A stretch of 64,000 nt of DNA from Mucilaginibacter sp. L3T2-6 (GTDB lineage Bacteria > Bacteroidota > Bacteroidia > Sphingobacteriales > Sphingobacteriaceae), in NCBI RefSeq assembly GCF_030519355.1, contig NZ_JAUMKC010000005.1, positions 62,001 to 126,000 of the forward strand, written 5' to 3'. Positions within the stretch are counted from its first letter, which is position 1; every line of letters starts with the position of its first letter. Shown here one piece after another: positions 33,608 to 43,050 of this stretch. A program made the position numbers and the translations under genes. The notes below the pieces were generated by a model, which saw only the letters and a list, made by a program, of their open reading frames with translations, did not search any database and was not told the origin of the DNA.

Positions 33608-34339
33608 ATGAAAAAAACGCTGCTAGCCGTCCCTTTATTTACATTATTTATTCTTTTATCAAGCTGCGATCAGCTCAACAAAGTTGCACAAACTGCCGGT
33701 GCACAATTAGGAAACCCTTCAACCCTAGAAATCGCCAACGGCCTTAAGGAGGCCTTACAGCAGGGTACGTCAAAGAGCGCCAATCAGTTATCTGCGGTAG
33801 ATGGTTTTTTCGCGAATGCGGCTGTTAAAATTCTGTTCCCACCAGAGGCCCGGAAAGCCGAGAGCACATTGCGCAGCATAGGACTGGGGAAACTCTGTGA
33901 CGATGTTATTCTGTCGCTTAACCGCGCAGCCGAAGACGCTGCCAAACAGGCCAAGCCGATATTTATCAACTCGATAAAGCAAATGACGCTTACCGATGCG
34001 ACAAATATTTTGTTCGGCGCCCAGGATGCCGCCACACAGTATTTTAAACGTACCACTACTGTACAGCTAACGGCGTCATTTAAGCCGGTGATCCAGAACA
34101 GCCTTAACAAGGTCGGCGCGACCAAATATTATGGCGATGCAGCCAATGCCTATAATAAGGTTCCGTTTGTTACCAAAATAAACCCCGACATCAGCGCCTA
34201 TGTAACTCAAAAAGCCATAGACGGTTTGTTTTTAGAAATTGCAAAAGAAGAGCTGAATATCCGTAAAAATATCAGCGCCCGTACTTCGCCGCTACTGCAA
34301 AAAGTGTTTGGGTATGCGGATAGGAATAAAAACAACTGA
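33608..34339 (+). CDS. DUF4197 lipoprotein
   Basis: 243 aa with a lipoprotein signal (lipobox LSSC, Cys near residue 20). The mature part matches DUF4197: GLKEALQQGTSKSANQLS near 47, KILFPPEARKAES and a helical C-terminus. Exported to the periplasm or outer membrane; function of the family unknown. It stands alone, 205 bases after pit, with no recognisable promoter or terminator in the gap. Confidence 0.88.
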   Translation: MKKTLLAVPLFTLFILLSSCDQLNKVAQTAGAQLGNPSTLEIANGLKEALQQGTSKSANQLSAVDGFFANAAVKILFPPEARKAESTLRSIGLGKLCDDVILSLNRAAEDAAKQAKPIFINSIKQMTLTDATNILFGAQDAATQYFKRTTTVQLTASFKPVIQNSLNKVGATKYYGDAANAYNKVPFVTKINPDISAYVTQKAIDGLFLEIAKEELNIRKNISARTSPLLQKVFGYADRNKNN

Positions 34340-34367
34340 CACCAGTTTTTATAAGCCTTATTCTTCC

Positions 34368-35387
34368 TTAATTAACCATATTGATTGTACTGTAAACATC
34401 AACCCGCTCCTGCATGGGCATATCGCGGCTGTATTTCCTGCGGTAATCCTGGGGGGTTAGGCCGGTTATCTTTTTAAATACCTCGCGGAAAGTTTTGATA
34501 TCGTTGTAGCCGGCATCATACATCAAAATATTGATATTCTGCGCACCCTTTTCAAGCGCCTTTTTTGCCGCTTCTATTTTTACACGCTGCAGGTATTCAA
34601 ATGGCGTATTTTGAGTGGCTTTTTTAAAGCGGCGTATAAAGTTGCGCTTACTCATGTTGCTGTGCCCGGCAATATCATCTATGTTAAGCTGCTGATGGTG
34701 GTTTTGCTCGATGTATTGCTGCGCTTTTAATATGTCCTCATCGCTATGCGAATGCTGACCCATAAAAACAGAAAAATGCGACTGGCTGGTACGGTCCATG
34801 TCCAGGCTAAACATTTTGCTGGCCCAAACACCCACATCCCTGCCGCAAAACTTATCGATAAGGTATAATACCAGGTTAAGCGACGAAAAGGCCCCGCCGC
34901 TGGTATAAATACCCCGGTCGTCTGTTATCACCATATCCGAAAGGAAATTAACGTCGGGATAACGGCTTACTATGTCGTCCCGGTCGAACCAGTGTGACGT
35001 ACAGGAACGGCCGGCAAGCAGGCCTCCCTCGGCAAGAAAATAGCTGCCGGAGCAAAGACTGGCTACCTCTGAGCCGGTTTTATTTTTGCTGCTAACCCAT
35101 TCAATCAGGTTTTTATGCTTTTCCAATGAAAGGGTGCGGTCGCCGTAAAATGCCGGAACTATAATAAGCCCGGGCTTTTCAAGCTTATCTATAGGGCAAT
35201 AGCTAACATACGGCTCGGGGTTACGCAAAAAACGATTTTCCGGCTCCTGCCCAACCAGCATTATTTTAAATGGCAGCGGTTTGCCTTTTTCGTGAAAAAA
35301 CCGGTTGGTATGTATCAGCATATCCATGGCACCGGAAACCGTTGACAACACGGCATCTTCGTGTATTAAAATCGCAACGTCTTTCAT
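34368..35387 (-). CDS. GlxA family transcriptional regulator (DJ-1/PfpI-like plus AraC HTH)
   Basis: 339-aa AraC-type regulator. The N-terminal ~190 residues form a DJ-1/PfpI-like domain (LCSGSYFLAEGGLLAGRSCT with the nucleophile-elbow cysteine). The C-terminal ~100 residues form the double HTH of the AraC family (DDIAGHSNMSKRNFIRRFKK, then NTPFEYLQRVKIEAAKKAL and YDAGYNDIKTFREVFKKITG). The start is placed at ATG 35387 (MKDVAILIHEDAVL); longer in-frame readings add 71 residues unlike the family and run into the neighbouring gene. Confidence 0.88.
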   Translation of the reverse strand: MKDVAILIHEDAVLSTVSGAMDMLIHTNRFFHEKGKPLPFKIMLVGQEPENRFLRNPEPYVSYCPIDKLEKPGLIIVPAFYGDRTLSLEKHKNLIEWVSSKNKTGSEVASLCSGSYFLAEGGLLAGRSCTSHWFDRDDIVSRYPDVNFLSDMVITDDRGIYTSGGAFSSLNLVLYLIDKFCGRDVGVWASKMFSLDMDRTSQSHFSVFMGQHSHSDEDILKAQQYIEQNHHQQLNIDDIAGHSNMSKRNFIRRFKKATQNTPFEYLQRVKIEAAKKALEKGAQNINILMYDAGYNDIKTFREVFKKITGLTPQDYRRKYSRDMPMQERVDVYSTINMVN

Positions 35388-35566
35388 GGTTTTATAATTG
35401 TGTAATTCAAAGATAATGGCTTTTGGCACATCTGCAACCGAAGGGGGCCGGTTTACACAAAGATAACATGATTCGGGAGCAAAGCAACACCGATAGATAA
35501 GCGGACCATACCTATCGATGCTTGCTTTGCTAAATTCGTAATACCAATAGGCTTTAAAGCTTGATA

Positions 35567-36496
35567 TTAGCTCAATGCATTCTTTGCATATTCGCGGCAT
35601 TTTATAACTTCTTTTACCGCGTCAGAACCATCCGGAATTTTATACTCCAGCTCTATAGTTGCCGGGAACTTGTATTTGTTAGCCTTCATTAAAGCCAGCA
35701 CTTCCTTAATTGGCGTATCGCCTTCGCCCCACGGCGCGTTGGGGCCATTGTTAAACTTGCGGTCTTTAATATGCAGACTCACAATACGGCCTGCGTTTTT
35801 CTTTATGAAATCAATCGGGCTGCTGCTTGTGCCGGCAACGTAGTGGCCAATATCAAGGTTGATAGCATTATATTTTGACTGACTTAAGGCTGTGTCCCAA
35901 AGCGTTGGGGTGGCCTGCGTGTGGGCATGATAACCTACGTACATTTTGTGTTCGGCCGCCTTGTTGCCCAGGCGTTGAGTTTGTTCGTGGTCTTCAGGCA
36001 GCTCAACGGTAACATGCGTACAGCCTAAAGCCTTGCCCGCGTTAAAAGCATAATCAATCTCGGCATCTGTATTTTTCTTATTCAGCGCATTTGGCTTCCA
36101 GGCGTAAATCTTAACCCCGGCGTCGTTGTACATTTTTCGAAGTTCCTTAAACTTATCCATCGGTACGCTGGCACGCCATTCCGCCATTTTTGTCTGCCAG
36201 TCGGTATTGGGCGCATATTTTGGCGCACCGGCAAAAGCTTCGGCAGCTTCGCCCATCAATTCAATAGCGTTGATATTACAATCTTTACAATATTGCAGCA
36301 GCTGCTCGGCGCTGCCCGGCATACTGCGGAACGAATAAGTGATCACGCCTATCTGTACGCCATTGATCATGGAATTTGGTTTGTCATCAGACAAAATTGA
36401 TGCGGCAAACGACGCTCTTGAAGCCAGCGCAATGCCCGCTGCGGCAAACAGACCGGTACCGATAAAGCGCCGCCTGGATAAATTTTCTGTTTTCAT
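35567..36496 (-). CDS. secreted sugar phosphate isomerase/epimerase-like TIM-barrel protein
   Basis: 309-aa protein of the xylose-isomerase-like TIM barrel superfamily. A Tat-type signal (SRRRFIGTG near residue 7, cleavage near SFAA) exports it. Metal-ligand candidates are ATIELEYK near the C-terminus, INLDIGHY near 200 and the HIKD motif (SLHIKDRKFNNGP). Exported family members are common near GMC oxidoreductase and DUF1080 genes of 3-keto-sugar metabolism, both of which occur at the end of this window, but the true substrate is not known. ATG 36496 is preferred to a TTG two codons upstream. Confidence 0.83.
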   Translation of the reverse strand: MKTENLSRRRFIGTGLFAAAGIALASRASFAASILSDDKPNSMINGVQIGVITYSFRSMPGSAEQLLQYCKDCNINAIELMGEAAEAFAGAPKYAPNTDWQTKMAEWRASVPMDKFKELRKMYNDAGVKIYAWKPNALNKKNTDAEIDYAFNAGKALGCTHVTVELPEDHEQTQRLGNKAAEHKMYVGYHAHTQATPTLWDTALSQSKYNAINLDIGHYVAGTSSSPIDFIKKNAGRIVSLHIKDRKFNNGPNAPWGEGDTPIKEVLALMKANKYKFPATIELEYKIPDGSDAVKEVIKCREYAKNALS

Positions 36497-36625
36497 AAAC
36501 AATATCAGGTTAGGGAATAATTGGTTGGTTAATTTTGATTATAACCAAAGCTAACATTTTATCCCGTTGCGGGCAAGGCGGGCTTGGTAACGTTTTTATG
36601 GGAAACTGTCAAATACCAGGCATCG

Positions 36626-37996
36626 CTATGCATCTGACTTTTGAAAAAACCCAATTGTGACTGTTGTTCCCGATCCTTGGGCAGATTTTATGTCGACAGT
36701 GCCGCCAAACAGTTGTATAATCTTTTGGGTTACATACAGGCCGATGCCATTTCCCGCAAAGTTTCGGGCATTATAGCTGCGGTAGAAAGACCTGGTCACT
36801 TTCTCCATATCCTCCGGTGGTATCCCGATGCCTGAATCAATGATCCGGATGCGGATGATCTGCTCATCCGCATAAAAGTTGCAGGTAACGGGCTTGTTGT
36901 CCGAAAATTTAAATGCATTGCTGATGAGGTTATTGAGCGCGATGAACATTAGCTGCCGGTTGGCATATATAGTCAAAAGGCCTTCGTCAGCAGGCAGATG
37001 CTCTATATTTATTTTTAGCTGGCCTTCGCCGGGCCTGGTCACCCAGTGTTCATCTACTTCCCATAATAGTTCATCAATACGCACAGGTGCTAGTTCAGCC
37101 GTGCTGAAGTCCATATCTACCTGGGCAAGTTCCATCAAGCCTGTTATGGTATCGCGCAGGCGTTCTGATTGTTCCAATACCAGTTGCAGCGTGCGCTCAT
37201 GCTGTTCTGCTTCGCGCTTTTTACTAAGGGCCAGCTCTACTTCACCTATGATGCTGGTAACAGGTGTCCGAAGCTCGTGCGAGGCGTTGGTAACATAAGT
37301 CTTTTGCAGTTCAAACGCATTTTCCAGGTGGGCAAGCAGTCGGTTAAAATTTTGTGCCAATTCGCTTATTTCATCGCGTCCGTTTCCTTCATTTATCCGC
37401 TTATTCAGGTTATTGGCATTAATCAGCTTCATTTGCTGTACCACGTTACTTATCGGCGAAAGCGCTTTTGTGGCCAGCACGCGGCCTACAAAATACAAAA
37501 TACTGCCTACCGCGAAAAACACCACCAGCATGGCTTTCAGCATACCGTCCAGCCGCCTCATACCGTCCCTGTCTACGGCAGATACCAGGATAACAAAATT
37601 CCCCTGGTTATCTTTGTAATAGATCCCCACAATTTGACGCTTATTCTCGCTGTACTGCAGGAAATGACGCTTCCGGACGGCCTCTATAGTGCGTGGCCCC
37701 CAGTATTTTTTTTCGTCGGGAATAAACGCGGCGGTATTACGGCTGTCGTAAAAACGGATCACCTCGCCGGGCAGATTTTTGATATAGCGGTTACGGACCT
37801 TGCTTAATGAGTCGGCGGTAATTTCATCCGCCTTCAGATAAAGCTGTGCGGCTACGTTGGCACGATCGTTAAGATGGGTGAAAAAATCGTTGCGCACCAA
37901 TGAATAAACAGACAGGTAGGTAGACACCAGCACAACCAGCAGTACACCCGACCCGAGCAGTGTAAAATACAGCGAAAGCCTGTCCTTTATCTTCAC
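36626..37996 (-). CDS. HAMP-domain sensor histidine kinase
   Basis: 456 aa. Transmembrane helices near residues 13-33 and 150-172 frame a periplasmic sensor domain. A HAMP domain follows (LATKALSPISNVVQQMKLIN), then HisKA with VTNASHELRTPVTSIIGEVE (His near residue 240) and HATPase motifs (ALNNLISNAFKFS, IDSGIGIPP, GNGIGLYVTQKI). GTG start. The cognate OmpR-type regulator is encoded just upstream on the same strand, 261 bases away across a palindromic repeat. Confidence 0.9.
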   Translation of the reverse strand: MKIKDRLSLYFTLLGSGVLLVVLVSTYLSVYSLVRNDFFTHLNDRANVAAQLYLKADEITADSLSKVRNRYIKNLPGEVIRFYDSRNTAAFIPDEKKYWGPRTIEAVRKRHFLQYSENKRQIVGIYYKDNQGNFVILVSAVDRDGMRRLDGMLKAMLVVFFAVGSILYFVGRVLATKALSPISNVVQQMKLINANNLNKRINEGNGRDEISELAQNFNRLLAHLENAFELQKTYVTNASHELRTPVTSIIGEVELALSKKREAEQHERTLQLVLEQSERLRDTITGLMELAQVDMDFSTAELAPVRIDELLWEVDEHWVTRPGEGQLKINIEHLPADEGLLTIYANRQLMFIALNNLISNAFKFSDNKPVTCNFYADEQIIRIRIIDSGIGIPPEDMEKVTRSFYRSYNARNFAGNGIGLYVTQKIIQLFGGTVDIKSAQGSGTTVTIGFFQKSDA

Positions 37997-38100
37997 CTAA
38001 ATATGTTGTTTTATTTTGCTTTGCTTTTTATTTATTAATGTGCATATCATATAGTAGGATGGGCATATAACTGCGGTTCTCTTCCAACAAACTTCTTCGG

Positions 38101-38187
38101 CTGCCTCACCCTGCCCTCTACAAAGGAGAGGGTTCTAAACATTTGTGCAGCTCAAGTCCTCTCCTTTGGGGAGGATTAGGTGAAGCC
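38101..38187. repeat. imperfect inverted intergenic repeat between response regulator and kinase
   Basis: TCACCCTGCCCTCTACAAAG at 38106-38125 is mirrored by CTCTCCTTTGGGGAGG and TTAGGTGAAG ending near 38186. The arms would pair with several mismatches. This is a common style of intergenic repeat in this phylum. The rest of the 261-bp gap shows no gene. Confidence 0.55.
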
Positions 38188-38257
38188 GGTACAAAGCTCA
38201 GCAGTTTCTGCCCTTATATCGAACGCACGTTACTAACAATTTAACTTACGGGGCTAT

Positions 38258-38932
38258 TCACTCCGTCTTAAAAATATAGCCCTTCCCGATAACCGTATGA
38301 ATGTATTTGGCATCAAAGCCTTTTTCAATTTTATTGCGAAGATAATTAACGTACACATCCACCACGTTGGTGCCGGTATCAAAATCGATGCCCCACACCT
38401 TTTCGGCGATAGTCTGGCGGGAGAGGATCTTGTTGGGGTTTCGCATCAAAAGTTCCAGCAGTGCAAATTCCTTGGTAGTTAAGTTAATGCGCTGGCCGGA
38501 ACGTTCTGCGGTGCCGCTATGCGTGTCGAGCGTAATATCGGCAACTACAATATGGCTATCCGGCTCAATAGACTTTCGGCGTAATAATGCCTCAATGCGG
38601 GCCTGTAGTTCACGGTAGTGAAAAGGCTTCACCAGATAATCGTCGGCGCCGGCATTCAGGCCGTTTACCTTATCGTCAATATTGCTTTGCGCCGTTAGCA
38701 TCAGGATGGCGATCTGCTTGTCCTTTTGGCGGATATGCCTGCAAACCTCAATCCCGCTGAGGTTGGGAAGCATCAGATCTAAAATTATGAGATCATAGGG
38801 TTTTGCAGGGAACATCTTCACTGCCTCAGCCCCATCGCGCGCAAGGTCTACCGCATAATTATTTTCAGCAAGCGCCTTTTGTATGAACGAGGCAACGCGC
38901 TCATCATCTTCAACTAAAAAAATCTGGGCCAT
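38258..38932 (-). CDS. OmpR/PhoB family response regulator
   Basis: 224 aa. Receiver domain with acidic pair EDDE (near residue 8), phospho-acceptor Asp in LIILDLMLPNLSG (near 53) and Lys in DDYLVKPFHYRE (near 104). The C-terminal winged helix carries LTTKEFALLELLMRNPNKIL and the recognition segment TNVVDVYVNYLRNKIEKG. Start at ATG 38932 (MAQIFLVEDDERV); a longer reading adds 29 non-family residues. Pairs with the kinase at 36626-37996. Confidence 0.92.
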   Translation of the reverse strand: MAQIFLVEDDERVASFIQKALAENNYAVDLARDGAEAVKMFPAKPYDLIILDLMLPNLSGIEVCRHIRQKDKQIAILMLTAQSNIDDKVNGLNAGADDYLVKPFHYRELQARIEALLRRKSIEPDSHIVVADITLDTHSGTAERSGQRINLTTKEFALLELLMRNPNKILSRQTIAEKVWGIDFDTGTNVVDVYVNYLRNKIEKGFDAKYIHTVIGKGYIFKTE

Positions 38933-39184
38933 TGTTAAAATTAAGCAAATATAACGGGTTTTACAGGGCTTAATTATCACGAAAAACGGAAACCCGGGCA
39001 AAAGTACCAAATGGCGCAATGGCGGTTCAACCGGGCATAATTACCCTTCTTTCATGTCGCCGGTTTTATTGCATGCCGGTATTCAACCGGCAGCCCGGGC
39101 GGCGCCGTATAATTTCTGCACCGTTCCAAACGTTTGTCTTAAAGGATTTTTATAACATTTTATAGCTTGCCTTGTTCGGTAATA

Positions 39185-39682
39185 ATGGAGAAATTTGCAG
39201 CGATGACGGACCTGAATGAATATGAATGCGAAATGCTCGACGCCATGCTCGAAGCTTTCGGTATCCCCGACAGCCTTACCCGCGACCAACTGCTGGAGCT
39301 TTTCGATAACGACGAGGCTGCGGCATTTGCCATGGTACAGGCGCTGATCCGAGAAGACCTGGTAGCAGCAACAGGCCGGCAGAATGATTACGAGCTGCCC
39401 GAGAAGCTTGTTCTAAAACCCAAGGGCGAAAAATTTTTGAAGGATGGCGGTTTTACCGCCCGGTTTCACCGCGAACAGCAGCGCCCGTTGGAAGTAGGCG
39501 GCACCCTCGCCAAGCTGCAGCAGCAAAATATGCGGCTGCAAAACGAAAAACTGGCCAACCAGACCGAACTCAGCGCACTTAAAAAGCGCATGGCTGCCCG
39601 GCAGGCCCGGTTATATTTTATGTGGGTGCTGGTGTTGGTTGCCCTGGTGGTGGGCTATATGCTCGGGCATATGAGGAAGTAA
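39185..39682 (+). CDS. hypothetical protein with coiled coil and C-terminal membrane anchor
   Basis: 165 aa, acidic N-terminal half, then a charged coiled coil (about residues 105-140; LAKLQQQNMRLQNEKLANQT) and a single hydrophobic helix at the end (LYFMWVLVLVALVVGYML). Likely a tail-anchored inner-membrane protein. I recognise no family. ATG 39185 is used; ATG 39203 is also possible. Confidence 0.65.
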   Translation: MEKFAAMTDLNEYECEMLDAMLEAFGIPDSLTRDQLLELFDNDEAAAFAMVQALIREDLVAATGRQNDYELPEKLVLKPKGEKFLKDGGFTARFHREQQRPLEVGGTLAKLQQQNMRLQNEKLANQTELSALKKRMAARQARLYFMWVLVLVALVVGYMLGHMRK

Positions 39683-39764
39683 AATAGTCTGAAGCCGATA
39701 GTCTTGAGTCAAATCTTTTTTTACTATCGACTCCGGACTTCCGACTCCAGACTTACCCCCGAGT

Positions 39765-40964
39765 CTACTGCTTCGCAATCCTATACAATTTCCCGCCATC
39801 CGTACCTGCATAAATCGCACCGTCTTTCCCGGTGGCTATGCAGCGCCAGCGTTCGTTCTTATCGGCAAGCAGGCGTTCTTCGCCTACCACCTTGTTGTTT
39901 TTAATTACCAGGCGGGTAATAAACTGGCTGCTCAATCCGCCCAAGAACAGGTTGTTTTTCCATTCGGCTATGTTGCCGGTGTAGAACATCATGCAGCCGG
40001 GCGAGATCACCGGGTCCCAATAGTAAACCGGTTGTATGGTGCCCGCTTTTTGCTGTATGCCGTCGTAAACTTTTTCACCGCTGTACTCAATGCCGTAGGT
40101 AACCACGGGCCAGCCATAGTTGCCCCCGGGTTTGATCAGGTTGATCTCATCCCCGCCCCGCGGACCAAACTCGCACTCCCACAAACCGCCGTCAACAGGG
40201 TTAAAGGCAAACCCGTCCGGGTTACGGAAACCGTAGGCATATATCTCAGGTTTCGCATTGGCCTTGCCGATAAACGGATTACCCGCCACCGGTTTACCCT
40301 CTTTGGTAATGTGGATGATCTTGCCGGTGGTGGCGCTCAGATCCTGCGCCTTTACGCGCATCTCGTTGGCCATGCGGTCGCCGCTGGTTACAAAAAGGTT
40401 GCCTTTCTTGTCGAACAACAAGCGCGAACCAAACTGCCCGCTGCCCTTAAAGCGCGGGGTAGCTTCCCATATCACCTTCACATTTTCCAGTTTGGTTTCG
40501 TCGGCCGACAGCTTGCCCTTGGCCACAGCAAGCGTTGCCCCGTCGCCAGGCTGGGCGTAGGTCCAGTAGATCATGCGGTTGGTGGCGAAATCCGGGTCGA
40601 TGTTCACATCCAGTAACCCGCCCTGGCCGGCAAACTGTACCGCGGGGAACCCGGTGATGTTTTTAACGATCTTGCCGTCGGTGGTCAGTATCTGCATCGT
40701 GCCGGGTTTACTGCTGATGAGCAGGCGGCCGTCGGGCAGTACGTGGATGCCCCACGGACCGTTCAGCGATGAGTTGATAACGGTAGCGGTGTACCGTGTT
40801 TTGGTTTTAACGCTGCCAATGCGCGTTTGCCCCGCAAATGCCGGTTTGTAATTGGTGTTGGCCGCTTTGGTTTCAACGGGCGCGCCGGTTTGCGCCACGG
40901 CCGTTGCCGTAACCGATAAAGCCAGCGCACCCAGCATCAGGGGCTTATAAAGTTTTGAAAGCAT
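39765..40964 (-). CDS. PQQ-dependent sugar dehydrogenase / sorbosone dehydrogenase-like
   Basis: 399-aa secreted six-bladed beta-propeller of the soluble glucose/sorbosone dehydrogenase family. Signal peptide ends near AVAQ (residue 25). Hallmarks: PWGIHVLPDGRLLISSKPG, GGLLDVNIDPDF, LFVTSGDR, YAYGFRNPDGFAF and WECEFGPRGGDEINLIKPGGNYGWP. Oxidises aldoses to lactones using PQQ in the periplasm. No PQQ synthesis genes are seen in the window. Start placed at ATG 40964 so that the protein begins with a normal signal peptide. Confidence 0.88.
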   Translation of the reverse strand: MLSKLYKPLMLGALALSVTATAVAQTGAPVETKAANTNYKPAFAGQTRIGSVKTKTRYTATVINSSLNGPWGIHVLPDGRLLISSKPGTMQILTTDGKIVKNITGFPAVQFAGQGGLLDVNIDPDFATNRMIYWTYAQPGDGATLAVAKGKLSADETKLENVKVIWEATPRFKGSGQFGSRLLFDKKGNLFVTSGDRMANEMRVKAQDLSATTGKIIHITKEGKPVAGNPFIGKANAKPEIYAYGFRNPDGFAFNPVDGGLWECEFGPRGGDEINLIKPGGNYGWPVVTYGIEYSGEKVYDGIQQKAGTIQPVYYWDPVISPGCMMFYTGNIAEWKNNLFLGGLSSQFITRLVIKNNKVVGEERLLADKNERWRCIATGKDGAIYAGTDGGKLYRIAKQ

Positions 40965-41084
40965 AGTATTGATTTTTAGATTGATGTAATTACAATACAA
41001 GTTTAAGAGTTATATGTTTAATTGCAGCAAGATTTTTACCCTTAGAAACAAGGATGTTACGTTGGGGGGCCACGCTTAAGAACT

Positions 41085-41590
41085 CTAAGTGATAAAAAAT
41101 ACCGAACATCGAATTTTAAACATCGAATAATGAAGGAAAAGCACTTCGGCGTTGGATATTCGAAATTCATTATTCGATATTATTTCCCTTAATTTAAGAC
41201 AATGGTCGTTAGATAAGCTTTTAAGTGATAAAAAATACCGAACATTGAATTTTGAATACAGAATAATGAAGGAAAAGCACTTCGGCGTTGGATATTCGAA
41301 ATTCATTATTCGATATTATTTCCCTTAACTTAAGACAATGGTCATTAGTTAAGCTTTTGAGTGATAAAAAATACCGAACATCGAATTTTGAATACCGAAT
41401 AATGAAGGAAAAGCGCTTCGGTGTTGGATATTCGAATTCATTATTCGATATTATTTCCCTGAACTTAAGACAATGGTCATTAGATAAGCTTTTAAGTGAT
41501 AAAAAATACCGAACATCGAATTTTGAAGAAAAAAACACTTCGGTGTTGGATATTCGAAATTCATTATTCGATATTATTTCCCTTAGTCCC
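41085..41590. repeat. 136-bp tandem repeat, about 3.7 copies
   Basis: The word GTGATAAAAAATACC recurs at 41089, 41225, 41361 and 41496, giving a period of 135-136 bases. Each unit reads from AGTGATAAAAAATACCGAAC through GCACTTCGGCGTTGG and TTCATTATTCGATATTATTT to CAATGGTC; the last unit is cut short. Units contain inverted words (GAATAATGAA and TTCATTATTC). The period is not a multiple of three, and the open frames crossing it are by-products. Confidence 0.9.
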
Positions 41591-41611
41591 CCCAACCGGG
41601 AAACATCACCT

Positions 41612-41811
41612 CTTTCCGCTAACTGTAGTTCAGCCTCTTTACCGCTTGCGGGAGAGAGGGTTGCCGGGCGAAGCAATGGCGGGATGAGTCCCTTTCCGTA
41701 AACTGCAACTCACCCTCTTTACCGCGTGCGGGAGAGAGGCGCCGGGCGAAGCCATGGCGGGGTGAGTCCCTTTCCGCAAACTGTAGCTCACCCTCTGGCA
41801 ACGTTATAAGT
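41612..41811. repeat. ~80-bp repeat A, two full copies and a partial one
   Basis: Unit: TTTCCGCAAACTG, then CTCACCCTCTTTACCGC, TTGCGGGAGAGAGGG, TCGCCGGGCGAAG and GATGGCGGGGTGAGTC. Adjacent copies run from about 41612, 41691 and (partial) 41770. The same unit flanks and interleaves with the 300-bp array that follows. Confidence 0.8.
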
Positions 41812-42735
41812 TAAGCCAAGAATGCGCCGTAGGTGCAAAATATTGGTAGAAATAATAAAGGGTAAGGCAGCGTGCCGTAGGTACGCAACCTGGGCCGCTG
41901 CTGACATCTATGCGCAGTGTATCGTACCTATGGCACGAAATGGAGAGCGGCATTTTCTACCAATATTTGACCCCGATGGGGTCTTACTTCTTACCTTAAT
42001 GACATTGCGCCTGCAGAAGAGAGGGTCGCCGGGCGAAGCATTTGCGGGATGAGTTTCTTTCCGCAAACTGCAGCTCACCCTCTTTACCGCTTGCGGGCAA
42101 CGTTATTAAGTTAAGCCAAGGATGCGCCGTAGGTGCAAAATATTGGTAGAAATAAAAAAGGGTAAGGAAGGGTGCCGTAGGTACGCAACCATGCCCGCTG
42201 ATACCTATGCGCGGTGTTTCGTACCTATGGCACGAAATGGAGAGCGGCGGCATTTTCTACCAATATTTGACCCCGATGGGGTCTTACTGCTTACCTTAAT
42301 GACATTGCGCCTGCGGAAGAGAGGATCGCCGGGCGAAGCGATGGCGGGGTGAGTCCCGTTCCGCAAACTGCAGCTCAGCCTCTTTACCGCTTGCGGGTAA
42401 CGTTATTAAGTTAAGCCAAAAATGCGCCGTAGGTGCAAAATATTGGTAGAAATAATAAAGGGTAAGGCAGCGTGCCGTAGGTACGCAACCTGGGCCGCTG
42501 CTGACACCTATGCGCGGTGTTTCGTACCTATGGCACGACATGGAGAGCGGCATTTTCTACCAATATTTGACCCCGATGGGGTTTTACTTCTTACCTTAAT
42601 GACATTGCGCCTGCGGAAGAGAGGATCGCCGGGCGAAGCGATGGCGGGGTGAGTCTCTTTCCGCAAACTGCAGCTCACCCTCTTTTCCGCTTGCGGGAGA
42701 GAGGGTCGCCGGGCGAAGCGATGGCGGGGTGAGTC
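41812..42735. repeat. 300-bp composite tandem repeat, three copies, with nested palindromic element B
   Basis: ATGCGCCGTAGGTGC recurs at 41822, 42122 and 42422, a period of exactly 300. Each period contains element B: hairpin GCGCCGTAGGTGC, AAATATTGGTAGAAA, body, its exact complement TTTCTACCAATATTT, and hairpin GACCCC-GAT-GGGGTC. An inner pair (GTGCCGTAGGTACG / CGTACCTATGGCAC) gives a second nested palindrome. Repeat A is interrupted by B in each unit at TTGCGG/TGCGGA. Three near-identical 76-codon frames (41822, 42122, 42422) are by-products of the repeat. Confidence 0.88.
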
Positions 42736-42879
42736 CGGCGGCGACAGGCAGCAAGCTATGTTCCGCCAGCGTTCCGTTTCCGCACACACGAACACGCCCG
42801 AAAAAGATGGAACATATTGATTATCAAAACAATACAATTTACGCCACTCGCAATACACTGATAGTCAATGAGTTCCTTC

Positions 42880-42913
42880 GGGGTTTACATACCGGGTTTA
42901 CAGTGTAAACCCC
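42880..42913. promoter_or_regulatory. inverted repeat GGGGTTTACA / TGTAAACCCC
   Basis: Perfect 10-bp arms (42880-42889 and 42904-42913) with a 14-base centre, 138 bases upstream of the HTH gene at 43051. It may be an operator or a hairpin. The remaining stretch 42736-43050 holds no gene that I can see. Confidence 0.4.
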
Positions 42914-43050
42914 TCTAACATTAATAATTCATTACTAATCAATGCGTTATATCATAAAGGGCTTTACACCTGTCAACCCCGCTGTAATTATTTTCCGGGC
43001 AACTTGCTGATTTCAATATATTTCTTTGTTTTTACATAAAAATACAGAAA

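Noticed and set aside
37169-37807. 212-codon plus-strand frame
   Set aside because: Antisense to the well-supported histidine kinase, with no family features.
41221-41701. Open frames of up to 151 codons on both strands through the 136-bp array
   Set aside because: The repetitive peptide comes directly from the tandem DNA; the period is not a multiple of three and both strands are open.
41822-42652. Three near-identical 76-codon open frames 300 bases apart
   Set aside because: They are translations of the repeated A+B unit, begin inside hairpins and have no separate promoter or family similarity.
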